Shown here in pieces: positions 7,598 to 14,843 of a DNA stretch of 16,071 nucleotides (positions are counted from its first letter, which is position 1; every line of letters starts with the position of its first letter). The stretch is taken from assembly GCA_050743265.1 (NCBI GenBank), contig JBOGEN010000185.1:1-16071 (forward strand). Reading direction: 5' to 3'. The translations under genes were made by a program, and so were the position numbers. Below the pieces are notes generated by a model. That model was not told the DNA's origin. It was given only the letters and a program-made list of their open reading frames with translations, and did not search any database. The stretch is from JBOGEN01 sp050743265 (GTDB lineage: Bacteria; Actinomycetota; Actinomycetes; JBOGEN01).

Positions 7598-8569
7598 CTA
7601 GCGCTGCTCCCCGGGTGTGACGCCGGTGCTGACGCCGGTGGACGACTGGCCTGTCTGCGGGGTCGGCTGCGGGGTCGGCTGCTCGGCCGGCTCCTCGGTG
7701 GGCTGCTCGGGCCTCGGCGGGAGCACGGCGTCCCGCGGGTCGGTGCGTGGCGGCTGGACCACGACGCCCACGAGGTCCAGGGCGGTGAAGTCCACGAACG
7801 GTCGCACCTCGGCGGTACGGGTCAGCTCGCCAGGCGGCTCGAGCCGCTGGACCATGCCGACCGGGACCCCGGGCACGTACGGCGCGTCGCCCCGCGAGCC
7901 GAACGTGACGAGTCGGTCGCCCCGGCCCACCCGGGCCTGCGGGTCGAGCAGCTGGAGCTCCATCGGGTCACGGCCCGCGCCGTTCGCCACGCCGATCTCC
8001 AGCGACCCCTCAAGGCGGGCGCCCACGGCCGAGGTCGCGTCCACGGCGAGCAGCACGGTGCTCGAGGCCGCCCCGACGCTCACCACCCGACCCACCAGGC
8101 CGTCCCCGTTGAGCACGGTCATGTCCTTGGCGATGCCGTCGCTCCTCCCGACGTCCAGGGTGGCGGTCCACGCGAAGCCCTGGCCGTTGCCGAGCGCCAC
8201 CACCTGGGCGGGAACCACCTTGTAGCGGCCGGCCCCGGCGACCTTGAGCAGGGAGTCCAGCTCGTCGGCACGGTTGCGGGCCAGCTTGCTGGTGCGCAGG
8301 GTGCGGCGCAGCTCGGCGTTCTCCTTCTCCAGCGCGTCGATGCGCTCGTCCGAGGACCCGAGGCGGCCCACCGCGCTGAGGGTGTCCGCCACCGGGCGGA
8401 CGACGGCGGCCGCGCCCTCCTCAACCGGCCCGACGATGCTGTTCGTGACACGCCGCAGTGTGTGCAGCGGCGACTCGTCACCGCTGCGGAAGTCCAGCGT
8501 GAGCAGAGTCAGGGACGCGACAAGGAGCAGGGCGAGGACAAGGCGGGTCCTCCGCGTGTCCCTGTTCAT
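7598..8569 (-). CDS. mreC: MreC, elongasome scaffold protein
   Basis: The 323-residue protein has a short basic N-terminus and one membrane anchor (about 9-26). A coiled coil (about 72-112, with DERIDALEKENAELRRTL) comes next. Two beta-barrel subdomains follow, containing the typical segments NGDGLVGRVVSVG, LLAVDATSAVGARL, and GDRLVTFGSRGDAPYVPGVPVG. MreC links cytoplasmic MreB to periplasmic-side PBP2 and is thought to activate it. Residues from about 274 form a Pro/Thr/Glu/Gln-rich tail of about 50 residues that lies outside the conserved fold. The ATG at 8569 has a weak GAGG nine bases upstream and a perfect AAGGAGG 24 bases upstream, with a hairpin between them (see separate feature). Confidence 0.97.
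   Translation of the reverse strand: MNRDTRRTRLVLALLLVASLTLLTLDFRSGDESPLHTLRRVTNSIVGPVEEGAAAVVRPVADTLSAVGRLGSSDERIDALEKENAELRRTLRTSKLARNRADELDSLLKVAGAGRYKVVPAQVVALGNGQGFAWTATLDVGRSDGIAKDMTVLNGDGLVGRVVSVGAASSTVLLAVDATSAVGARLEGSLEIGVANGAGRDPMELQLLDPQARVGRGDRLVTFGSRGDAPYVPGVPVGMVQRLEPPGELTRTAEVRPFVDFTALDLVGVVVQPPRTDPRDAVLPPRPEQPTEEPAEQPTPQPTPQTGQSSTGVSTGVTPGEQR
7655..7714 (-). repeat. 12-base repeats in the MreC tail
   Basis: Five imperfect 12-base units run from 7655 to 7714; the first two are identical. On the coding strand they encode repeated Gln-Pro-Thr-Pro or Glu-Gln-Pro-Thr-like units within the PEQPTEEPAEQPTPQPTPQ tail. The unit length keeps the reading frame. Such Pro/Thr repeats usually form extended, unfolded linkers outside the membrane. 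Confidence 0.82.
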
Positions 8570-8600
8570 CGGCGGGGGCCTCGCGGCCCGCTGCCTCCTT
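8570..8600 (-). promoter_or_regulatory. Hairpin between a strong ribosome site and the mreC start
   Basis: On the coding strand, AAGGAGG (8600-8594) is a full match to the 16S rRNA 3' end, but it sits 24 bases from the mreC ATG, which is too far for normal use. Of those 24 bases, 20 (8591-8572) form an inverted repeat: GGGCC and GGCCC around a GCGA tetraloop, continued after a small bulge by two more pairs. Folding would leave only CA and CG as single-stranded spacer on either side. The weak alternative site GAGG lies inside the loop and 3' arm, so it would be hidden when folded. The fold is my inference from the sequence. Confidence 0.5.
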
Positions 8601-8623
8601 CGCGCTCGGAGCCGTCAGCTGGA

Positions 8624-9652
8624 TCAGTGGCGGGGCTCGGAGATGAGCACCTGTTGGAGCGCCTCGAACTCCTCGACGCACTTGCCCGAGCCCATCGCGA
8701 CCGAGTCCAGCGGCGTGTCGGTGATGTGGATCGGCATGCCGGTCTCGTGCCGGAGCCGCTCGTCCAGGCCGCGGAGCAGGGCACCGCCACCGGCGAGCAC
8801 GATGCCGCGGTCCATCACGTCACCGGACAGCTCGGGCGGACACTTGTCCAGCGTCGTCTTCACCGCGTCGACGATCGCGTTGACCGGCTCCTCGATGGCC
8901 TTGCGGACCTCTTCTGCCGACACGACGATCGTCTTGGGGAGCCCGCTGACCAGGTCCCGGCCACGGATCTCGGCGTGCGGCTCGTCCGGCATCGGGAACG
9001 CCGAACCGATCGCCATCTTGATCTCCTCGGCGGTGCGCTCGCCGAGCATGAGCGAGTACTCCTTCTTCACGTACTGGATGATGGCGTTGTCGAGCTCGTC
9101 GCCCCCCACGCGGATGGACTGGCTGGTCACGATGCCACCCAGGGAGATCACCGCGACCTCGGTGGTGCCGCCGCCGATGTCGACGACCATGTTGCCGGTC
9201 GGCTCGTGGACGGGCAGGCCGGAGCCGATGGCCGCGGCCATCGGCTCCTCGATGATGTAGACCTTGCGCGCCCCCGCCGCGTACCCGGCGTCCTTGACCG
9301 CCCGCTGCTCGACGCCGGTGATGCCGCTCGGCACGCACACGACGAGGCGGGGGTGGGAGAAGCGCCGTCGCCGGTGGACCTTCTGGATGAAGTACCGCAG
9401 CATCTTCTCGGTCGTGTCGAAGTCGGCGATGACGCCGTCCTTGAGCGGGCGGATCGCCACGATGTTGCCGGGGGTCCGGCCGATCATCTTCTTGGCCTCC
9501 GCCCCGACGGCGAGGATCCCCCCGGTCTTGGTGTTGATCGCGACCACGGACGGCTCGTTGAGCACGATGCCCCGGCCGCGGACGTAGACGAGCGTGTTGG
9601 CCGTGCCCAGGTCGACCGCCATGTCACGGCCGATGAACGAGAGGTTGCTCAT
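8624..9652 (-). CDS. mreB: MreB, actin-like rod-shape determinant
   Basis: The 342-residue protein has all actin/Hsp70-fold nucleotide motifs. Phosphate 1 is DLGTANTLVYVRGRGIVLNE (14-33), the connect and phosphate 2 region contains VVDIGGGTTEVAVISLGG, and an adenosine-type motif is GIVLAGGGALLRGLDE. Length and sequence are nearly those of Streptomyces-type MreB. MreB forms membrane-attached filaments in the cytoplasm that guide the RodA-PBP2 synthase. The ATG at 9652 gives MSNLSFIGRDMAVDLG, matching the usual N-terminus. An internal ATG ten codons later lacks a ribosome site. Only a distant AAGG (about 12 bases) precedes the chosen start. It is the first gene of the mreBCD-mrdA-rodA series, with 54 bases before mreC. 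Confidence 0.98.
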   Translation of the reverse strand: MSNLSFIGRDMAVDLGTANTLVYVRGRGIVLNEPSVVAINTKTGGILAVGAEAKKMIGRTPGNIVAIRPLKDGVIADFDTTEKMLRYFIQKVHRRRRFSHPRLVVCVPSGITGVEQRAVKDAGYAAGARKVYIIEEPMAAAIGSGLPVHEPTGNMVVDIGGGTTEVAVISLGGIVTSQSIRVGGDELDNAIIQYVKKEYSLMLGERTAEEIKMAIGSAFPMPDEPHAEIRGRDLVSGLPKTIVVSAEEVRKAIEEPVNAIVDAVKTTLDKCPPELSGDVMDRGIVLAGGGALLRGLDERLRHETGMPIHITDTPLDSVAMGSGKCVEEFEALQQVLISEPRH

Positions 9653-9827
9653 GGAGACGCGAAGCCTTCCGGGGAGCGTGCGTACGGACTATGGGAGAGC
9701 CGGCGATCACCGGCCCCACGATGGTAACGATCCGACCGGGTGCGTCTCGGCTGATTGAGCAGGTGCACCGGAACCGCGTGTCGCGCCGCGGGCACAGTGT
9801 CTCATCGCCTGACCGGGCCGCACGGGC
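9653..9827 (-). promoter_or_regulatory. ndk-mreB intergenic region, likely holding the mreB promoter
   Basis: This 175-base gap, between the ndk stop and the mreB start, is the longest intergenic stretch in the window. On the minus strand it holds two -10-like hexamers, TACCAT (9726-9721) and CATAGT (9693-9688), at reasonable distances from mreB, but neither has a convincing -35 partner. A small inverted repeat, GCCGG and CCGGC with a six-base loop (9699-9714), lies between them. I see no T-run terminator after ndk. A separate start of the mre operon here is plausible but not proven. Confidence 0.35.
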
Positions 9828-10235
9828 TCAGAGCGAGCCGAAGAAGAGGCCGATCTCGCGCTTGGCCGACTCGGGTGAGTCCGAGCCGTGGACGAGGTTC
9901 TCGCCGATATCCAGCGCGTGGTCGCCACGCAGGCTCCCCGGCGCTGCGGCGACGGGGTCCGTGACCCCCATGAGGGTCCGGACGGCCTCGACCGCCCGCG
10001 GCCCCTCCACGACCAGCGCCACCAGTGGGCCGGAGGTGATGAACTCCACGAGGCCGGGGTAGAAGGGCTTGCCCTCGTGCTCCCCGTAGTGGCGCTCGGC
10101 GGTGCTCCGGTCGAGCGTCCGCAGGTCCATCGCCACCAGGGAGAGGCCCTTGCGTTCGAGCCGCCCGACGACCTCACCGACCAGTCCGCGGCGTACGCCG
10201 TCGGGCTTGACGAGGACGAGGGTGCGTTCGGACAC
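9828..10235 (-). CDS. ndk: Nucleoside diphosphate kinase
   Basis: This 135-residue protein is the usual size for bacterial NDP kinase. It transfers the gamma-phosphate of ATP to NDPs or dNDPs through a phosphohistidine. The start MSERTLVLVKPDGVRRGLVG contains the conserved KPDGV segment. The active-site histidine is His116 in ENLVHGSDSPESAKREI, and PGSLRGD precedes it as expected. The stretch DHALDIGENL between the two is slightly unusual in sequence but keeps the spacing. The GTG start at 10235 has AGGAG five bases upstream. It follows the DUF4233 gene after 59 bases, a neighbourhood shared with many Actinobacteria. Confidence 0.98.
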   Translation of the reverse strand: MSERTLVLVKPDGVRRGLVGEVVGRLERKGLSLVAMDLRTLDRSTAERHYGEHEGKPFYPGLVEFITSGPLVALVVEGPRAVEAVRTLMGVTDPVAAAPGSLRGDHALDIGENLVHGSDSPESAKREIGLFFGSL

Positions 10236-10294
10236 GGGCGCTCCTGCGAGGTGGTCGGAGGTACCGGTCAGGGGTGGCGACCGGTCCGGGCAGC

Positions 10295-10651
10295 CTACCG
10301 GCCGGATTCGCTGGAGGGCTCAGGGGGCGTACGACCCTCGCCGGCCGCGTCACCGTAGCGCGAGCCGATCCGCAGGGCGACCACCCAGAGCACAGCGAAC
10401 ACCCCGCCGAGCAGGAACATCGCCGGCACGACCAACCCGGACGCCACCGCGACGACCTGCAGCCCCGACCCCGCGAGGTACGCCCAGCGGTAGCGCAACA
10501 ACCCGGCGACCACGAGGCAGGCCACGGCGAGCCCTCCCCCGGCGGCGCCGGCGGTGGCCCCGTCGACGTCCTGGGTGGTGATCGCCACCGGGATGGCCAG
10601 GGCGACGACGAGCGCCTCGAACGCGAGCACGGCGGACGCGAGGACGCGCAC
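10295..10651 (-). CDS. DUF4233 small membrane protein
   Basis: The 118-residue protein has four hydrophobic segments (about 4-24, 32-52, 56-75, 77-96) and a polar tail (GDAAGEGRTPPEPSSESGR). Size, four-helix layout and placement between folC and ndk match the actinobacterial DUF4233 family. No function is established to my knowledge. The GTG start lies two bases after the folC stop, so the two are almost certainly co-translated. A weak GGGG stretch precedes it. It could support folate or nucleotide enzymes encoded next to it, but nothing in the sequence shows a catalytic motif. Confidence 0.88.
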   Translation of the reverse strand: MRVLASAVLAFEALVVALAIPVAITTQDVDGATAGAAGGGLAVACLVVAGLLRYRWAYLAGSGLQVVAVASGLVVPAMFLLGGVFAVLWVVALRIGSRYGDAAGEGRTPPEPSSESGR

Positions 10652-10653
10652 GC

Positions 10654-12033
10654 TCAGCCCCGCCCGAGCAGCCGGCGGGCGTCGCCGACCGTCGTGATGG
10701 ACCCGGTGACCAGCACGCCGGCGCCGGTCAGCTCGCCCTCGGACTCCGCGGCCGCGACGCCCGCGTCGAGGGCGTCGTCCATCCGCGGGACGACCGTGAC
10801 CCGGTCGGCGCCGAAGATCTCCTCGGCGAGCTCGCCCAGCTCCTCAGCCGGCAGTGCGCGAGCCGAGGTCGACTGCGTGGCCACAACCTCGGCGAGCACC
10901 GGCTCCAGGGCCTCGAGCAGCGTGCGGGCGTCCTTGTCGGCGAGCACCCCGACCACGCCCACGAGGCGGGAGAACGCGAACGACTCGCTCACCGCGTCCG
11001 CCAGGGCCTGGGCGCTGGCCGGGTTGTGCGCGGCGTCGAGCAGGATCGTGGGCGAGGTACGGACGACCTCGAGCCGGCCCGGCGAGGCCACCCCGGCGAA
11101 GGCCTGCCGTACGAGCTCCAGGTCGAGCTCGGTCTGCGCGCGACCGGCGAACGCCTCGACGGTGGCGAGCGCCACCGCCGCGTTGTGGGCCTGGTGGGCA
11201 CCGTGCAGCGGGAGGAAGACGTCGGGGTACTCCCGGGTCAGGCCGCGCAGGCTGACGAGCTGTCCGTCGACGGCGACCTCGCGGGAGACCACGCCGAACT
11301 CGAACCCCTCGCGGGCCACGGTCGCCTCGACCTCGGCGCTGCGGCGGAGCATCTCGGCAGCGGCGTCCACGGGCTGCTGGGCCATGACGACGAACGCGCC
11401 GGGCTTGATGATGCCGGACTTCTCCCCGGCCACCGCCGCGACGTCCTCGCCCAGGTAGTCCGCGTGGTCGAGGGCGATCGGCGTGACGACGGCGACCTGG
11501 CCGTCCATCACGTTCGTCGCGTCCCAGGCGCCACCCATGCCGACCTCGACGACCGCGACGTCCACCGGCGCGTCCGCGAACGCGGCGTACGCCATGCCGG
11601 TGAGGACCTCGAAGTAGGAGAGCGGGACCGGCTGCCCCGCGTCCACCAGGGCGCAGTAGGGGGCAACTTCGTCGTACACGTCGGCGAAATGCTGGGCGGA
11701 CAGCGGGTCGCCATCCACGCAGATGCGCTCGACCACGGACTCGACGTGCGGGCTGGTGTACCGCCCGGTGCGCAGGTTGAGCGTGCGGAGCAGGACGTCG
11801 ACCATGCGGGCCGTGCTCGTCTTGCCGTTCGTGCCGGTGACGTGGATGCCGGCGAAGGACCCCTGCGGGTCGTCCATCAACGCGGTGAGGGCGCGGATGC
11901 GGTCGAGACTCGGCTCGAGCCGGGACTCGGGCCACCGCCCTGCCAGGGCTGTCTCGACCCGGCGGAGCGCATCCTCGCCCTCGGCGTCCAGTGACCGGTC
12001 CGGCGTCCCGCGTCCGGAAAACTGGTCCGTCAT
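10654..12033 (-). CDS. folC: Bifunctional folylpolyglutamate / dihydrofolate synthase
   Basis: The 459-residue enzyme belongs to the Mur-ligase superfamily. It has the P-loop GTNGKTS (67-73) for ATP, the folate-binding region RYTSPHVESVVERI, and VEVGMGGAWDATN (163-175). It also has the metal and lysine motif ALDHADYLG...GEKSGII (Lys205 is the likely modified lysine), HQAHNAA (280-286), PGRLE (318-322) and DAAHNP (333-338). It adds glutamate to folates in the cytoplasm and probably also makes dihydrofolate from dihydropteroate; activity on each substrate cannot be read from sequence. The ATG at 12033 overlaps the valS stop as ATGA. An AAGGAGG lies 13 bases upstream, partly paired in a small GGAG/CTCC hairpin, which fits translational coupling to valS. 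The same frame stays open far upstream through valS, but that part is not FolC-like. Confidence 0.96.
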   Translation of the reverse strand: MTDQFSGRGTPDRSLDAEGEDALRRVETALAGRWPESRLEPSLDRIRALTALMDDPQGSFAGIHVTGTNGKTSTARMVDVLLRTLNLRTGRYTSPHVESVVERICVDGDPLSAQHFADVYDEVAPYCALVDAGQPVPLSYFEVLTGMAYAAFADAPVDVAVVEVGMGGAWDATNVMDGQVAVVTPIALDHADYLGEDVAAVAGEKSGIIKPGAFVVMAQQPVDAAAEMLRRSAEVEATVAREGFEFGVVSREVAVDGQLVSLRGLTREYPDVFLPLHGAHQAHNAAVALATVEAFAGRAQTELDLELVRQAFAGVASPGRLEVVRTSPTILLDAAHNPASAQALADAVSESFAFSRLVGVVGVLADKDARTLLEALEPVLAEVVATQSTSARALPAEELGELAEEIFGADRVTVVPRMDDALDAGVAAAESEGELTGAGVLVTGSITTVGDARRLLGRG

Positions 12034-14678
12034 GACGCGGGGAGCGCCTCCTTCCGGCGGCGGATGCGTTCGGCGTCCTGCTCGGCCGTGGCGAGCCGCT
12101 CGCGGATCGTGGCGACGACATGCTCGGGCGCCTTCTCCAGGAACTGCGGGTTCTCCAGCTTCGCCTGCGCCTGGGCCTGCTCCTTCTGCGCCGCCGCGAG
12201 GTCCTTGTCGAGCCGGCGCCGCTCCGCGGCCACGTCGATGGCCCCGGACAGGTCGAGCTCGACCTCGAGCCCGGCCGCCGGCAGCGACGCGGTGGGGCTG
12301 AAGGCGTCCGCGGGCGGGTCGAGACGAGCCAGCACGCGCAACGACTCCTCGTGTTGCCCGAGCAGCGTGCCGTCCAGCCCGACCAGACGGGCGGGCACCC
12401 GCTGCATCGGCTTGACGCCCTGGTCCGAGCGGAACCGGCGGATCTCGGTCACGACCCGCTGCAACGCCTCGACCTCGGCCGTGGCGTCCGGTGCGTGTCG
12501 CCCACCCTCCGGGGTCGGCCAGTGGGCCACGACCACGGACTCGCCCCCGGTCAGCGCGGTCCACAGCTCCTCGGTCACGAACGGGACGACCGGGTGGAGC
12601 AGGCGCAGCAGCCGGTCGAGCACGTGCCCGAGCACGGCCCTGGTGGCCTCCGCCTCGGCGCCGCCGTGGGCCAGCGGGACCTTGGCCAGCTCCACGTACC
12701 AGTCGCACACCTCGTCCCAGGCGAAGTGGTACAGGGTCTCGGACACCTTGGCGAACTCGAAGTCCTCGTACAGCCGGTCGACCTCGGCCGTGACCTCGTC
12801 CAGCCGGGACAGCACCCACCGGTCGGCCGTGCCGAGCCCCTCGGCCCCGGGGACGGGGACCGCCGTGGTGGCTCCGTTGAGCAGGGCGAACCGGGTGGCG
12901 TTCCACAGCTTGTTGCAGAAGTTGCGCGACCCCTGCACCCACTCCTCGCCGATCGGGACGTCGGTGCCGGGGTTCGCCCCCCGGGCGAGGGTGAACCGCA
13001 GGGCGTCCGAGCCGTACTCGTCCATCCAGTCCAGCGGGTCGACCGCGTTGCCGAAGGACTTGGACATCTTCTTGCCGAACTTGTCGCGCACCATGCCGTG
13101 CAGGGCCATGGTGCGGAACGGCACCGCGTCGGCCGGGCCACGCGACTGCGGCTCGCCGGCCATCGCGTACAGGCCGAACATCATCATCCGCGCGACCCAG
13201 AAGAAGAGGATGTCGTAGCCCGTGACCAGCACGCTCGTCGGGTAGAACCGGGCCAGCTCGGGGGTCTGATCGGGCCACCCTAGCGTGGAGAACGGCCACA
13301 GCCCGGACGAGAACCAGGTGTCGAGGACGTCCTCGTCCTGGGTCCAGCCCTCGCCGGCGGGCGGCTCCTCGTCGGGGCCGAGGCAGACCACCTCGCCCCC
13401 CGGTCCGTACCAGACCGGGATGCGGTGACCCCACCAGAGCTGCCGTGAGATGCACCAGTCGTGCATGTCGTCGACCCAGGAGAAGAACCTCGGCTCCATC
13501 TCGCGGGGGTGGATCGTGACACGCCCGTCGCGGACGGCGTCGCCCGCCGCCTTGGCCAGCGGGCCCACCTTGACGAACCACTGCAGCGACAGCCGCGGCT
13601 CGACGGTCGTCCGGCACCGCGAGCAGTGCCCGACCGCGTGCACGTACGGCCGCTTCTCGGCGACGATGCGGCCCTGCTCGCGCAGCGCGTCGGTGACCGC
13701 AGGGCGGGCCTCGAAGCGGTCCAGGCCCTCGAACGGACCGTGCGCGGTGATGTTGCCCCGCTCGTCCATGATCGTGATGGCCGGTAGGCCGTGACGCTGC
13801 CCGATCTCGAAGTCGTTCGGGTCGTGCGCCGGGGTCACCTTCACCGCCCCGCTGCCGAACGCGGGGTCGACGTGCTCGTCCGCGACGACGGGGATCCTTC
13901 GCCCCGTCAGCGGCAGCGTCAGTTCGGTGCCCACCAGGTGGCGGTACCGCTCGTCGTCGGGGTGCACGGCCACTGCGGTGTCGCCCAGCATCGTCTCGAC
14001 CCGGGTGGTGGCGACCACGACGGACGCGTCCCCGTCGCCGTAGCGGATCGACACCAGCTCGCCCTCGTCGTCCGAGTGCTCCACCTCGATGTCGGAGAGC
14101 GCCGTGTGGCACCGGGGGCACCAGTTGATGATCCGCTCGGCCCGGTAGATCAGGCCGTCCTCGTACAGGCGCTTGAACATGGTGAGGACGGCACGGGAGA
14201 GCCCGTCGTCCATCGTGAAACGCTCCTGGGACCAGGCCACCCCGTCTCCCAGCCTGCGCATCTGGCCGAGGATCTTGCCGCCCGAGTCGGCCTTCCACGC
14301 CCAGACGCGCTCGACGAAGCAGTCCCGGCCGATGTCGTGGCGGGACAGCCCCTCCCGAGCGAGCTCACGCTCCACCACGTTCTGGGTGGCGATGCCGGCG
14401 TGGTCCATGCCCGGGAGCCAGAGCGCCTCGTACCCCTGCATGCGGCGGCGGCGGGTCAGCGCGTCCATGAGGGTGTGCTCAAAGGCGTGGCCGAGGTGCA
14501 ACGAGCCGGTGACGTTCGGTGGCGGGATCACGATCGAGAACGGCGGCTTGTCGCTCGCCGGGTCGACCTCGAAGTAGCCCGCCGCCACCCAGTGCTCGTA
14601 GAGCCGGCCCTCGACCTCGGCGGGGCGGTACTGCGAGGGCAGCTCACGGGCGGCGCGGGGCGGGCTCGGTTCGGTCAC
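12030..14678 (-). CDS. valS: Valyl-tRNA synthetase
   Basis: This class I synthetase of 882 residues charges tRNA-Val. The HIGH motif is HLGH (61-64) within PPPNVTGSLHLGHAFEH. The KMSKS motif is at 537-541. An editing (CP1) domain lies between them, with Cys pairs in NWCPRCH and GHCSRCR that probably bind zinc. The C-terminal anticodon-binding domain is followed by a basic coiled-coil arm (about 815-878), typical of ValRS. Two GTG starts are possible. The one at 14705 adds nine residues. The one at 14678 begins VTEPS, resembles other actinobacterial ValRS N-termini, and has a -10-like TACACT placed for a leaderless transcript. I prefer 14678. Neither start has a ribosome site. The gene overlaps folC by four bases. 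Confidence 0.97.
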   Translation of the reverse strand: MTEPSPPRAARELPSQYRPAEVEGRLYEHWVAAGYFEVDPASDKPPFSIVIPPPNVTGSLHLGHAFEHTLMDALTRRRRMQGYEALWLPGMDHAGIATQNVVERELAREGLSRHDIGRDCFVERVWAWKADSGGKILGQMRRLGDGVAWSQERFTMDDGLSRAVLTMFKRLYEDGLIYRAERIINWCPRCHTALSDIEVEHSDDEGELVSIRYGDGDASVVVATTRVETMLGDTAVAVHPDDERYRHLVGTELTLPLTGRRIPVVADEHVDPAFGSGAVKVTPAHDPNDFEIGQRHGLPAITIMDERGNITAHGPFEGLDRFEARPAVTDALREQGRIVAEKRPYVHAVGHCSRCRTTVEPRLSLQWFVKVGPLAKAAGDAVRDGRVTIHPREMEPRFFSWVDDMHDWCISRQLWWGHRIPVWYGPGGEVVCLGPDEEPPAGEGWTQDEDVLDTWFSSGLWPFSTLGWPDQTPELARFYPTSVLVTGYDILFFWVARMMMFGLYAMAGEPQSRGPADAVPFRTMALHGMVRDKFGKKMSKSFGNAVDPLDWMDEYGSDALRFTLARGANPGTDVPIGEEWVQGSRNFCNKLWNATRFALLNGATTAVPVPGAEGLGTADRWVLSRLDEVTAEVDRLYEDFEFAKVSETLYHFAWDEVCDWYVELAKVPLAHGGAEAEATRAVLGHVLDRLLRLLHPVVPFVTEELWTALTGGESVVVAHWPTPEGGRHAPDATAEVEALQRVVTEIRRFRSDQGVKPMQRVPARLVGLDGTLLGQHEESLRVLARLDPPADAFSPTASLPAAGLEVELDLSGAIDVAAERRRLDKDLAAAQKEQAQAQAKLENPQFLEKAPEHVVATIRERLATAEQDAERIRRRKEALPAS

Positions 14679-14690
14679 GGGGCGAGTGTA
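14676..14690 (-). promoter_or_regulatory. Putative leaderless valS promoter (-10 TACACT)
   Basis: On the minus strand TACACT (14690-14685) fits the TAnnnT pattern of actinobacterial -10 boxes and ends six bases before the GTG at 14678. Transcription would start at, or within a base of, the start codon. This agrees with the absence of any ribosome site. No clear -35 box is seen 16-18 bases upstream. Confidence 0.4.
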
Positions 14691-14771
14691 CGGAGCCGCG
14701 CTCACCCGGATCGACCGAGATCGCGGCCCTGGGGAGGGGCTGCAAGTCGTGCCCAGGCGCTTCGTCGTCGT

Positions 14772-14787
14772 GCGCAGTCGTCTGCGC
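14772..14787 (-). terminator. Weak hairpin after clpX
   Basis: A perfect six-base inverted repeat (GCGCAG and CTGCGC) with a four-base loop lies 50 bases beyond the clpX stop. It lacks a T-run, so a role as an intrinsic terminator is doubtful. It could instead protect the clpX mRNA 3' end. Confidence 0.22.
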
Positions 14788-14790
14788 GAT

Positions 14791-14843
14791 CCATGGTCAG
14801 GCAGCTACTGCGCCGGCCATGGTCAGGCGGGCCGTGGTCAGGC
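14791..14843 (-). repeat. Three direct repeats of GCCTGACCAYGG around the clpX stop
   Basis: On the minus strand GCCTGACCACGG (14843-14832) includes the clpX stop codon TGA. GCCTGACCATGG recurs at 14828-14817 and 14802-14791. The last two copies are identical and the first differs at one base. They sit in the clpX-valS gap and contain no open frame. Their function is unknown; local duplication of the gene end is the simplest origin. Confidence 0.75.

Noticed and set aside
7256..9727. An 823-codon plus-strand open frame over mreD, mreC and mreB
   Set aside because: It runs antisense across three well-supported genes, and its composition is a shadow of their third-position GC.
12034..14298. 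Long upstream extension of the folC frame through valS
   Set aside because: The extra 755 codons are out of frame with valS and show no family similarity. FolC begins at the ATGA overlap at 12033.
14706..14837. T-box or other riboswitch leader for valS
   Set aside because: The gap is short, lacks T-box signature sequences, and the start appears leaderless.
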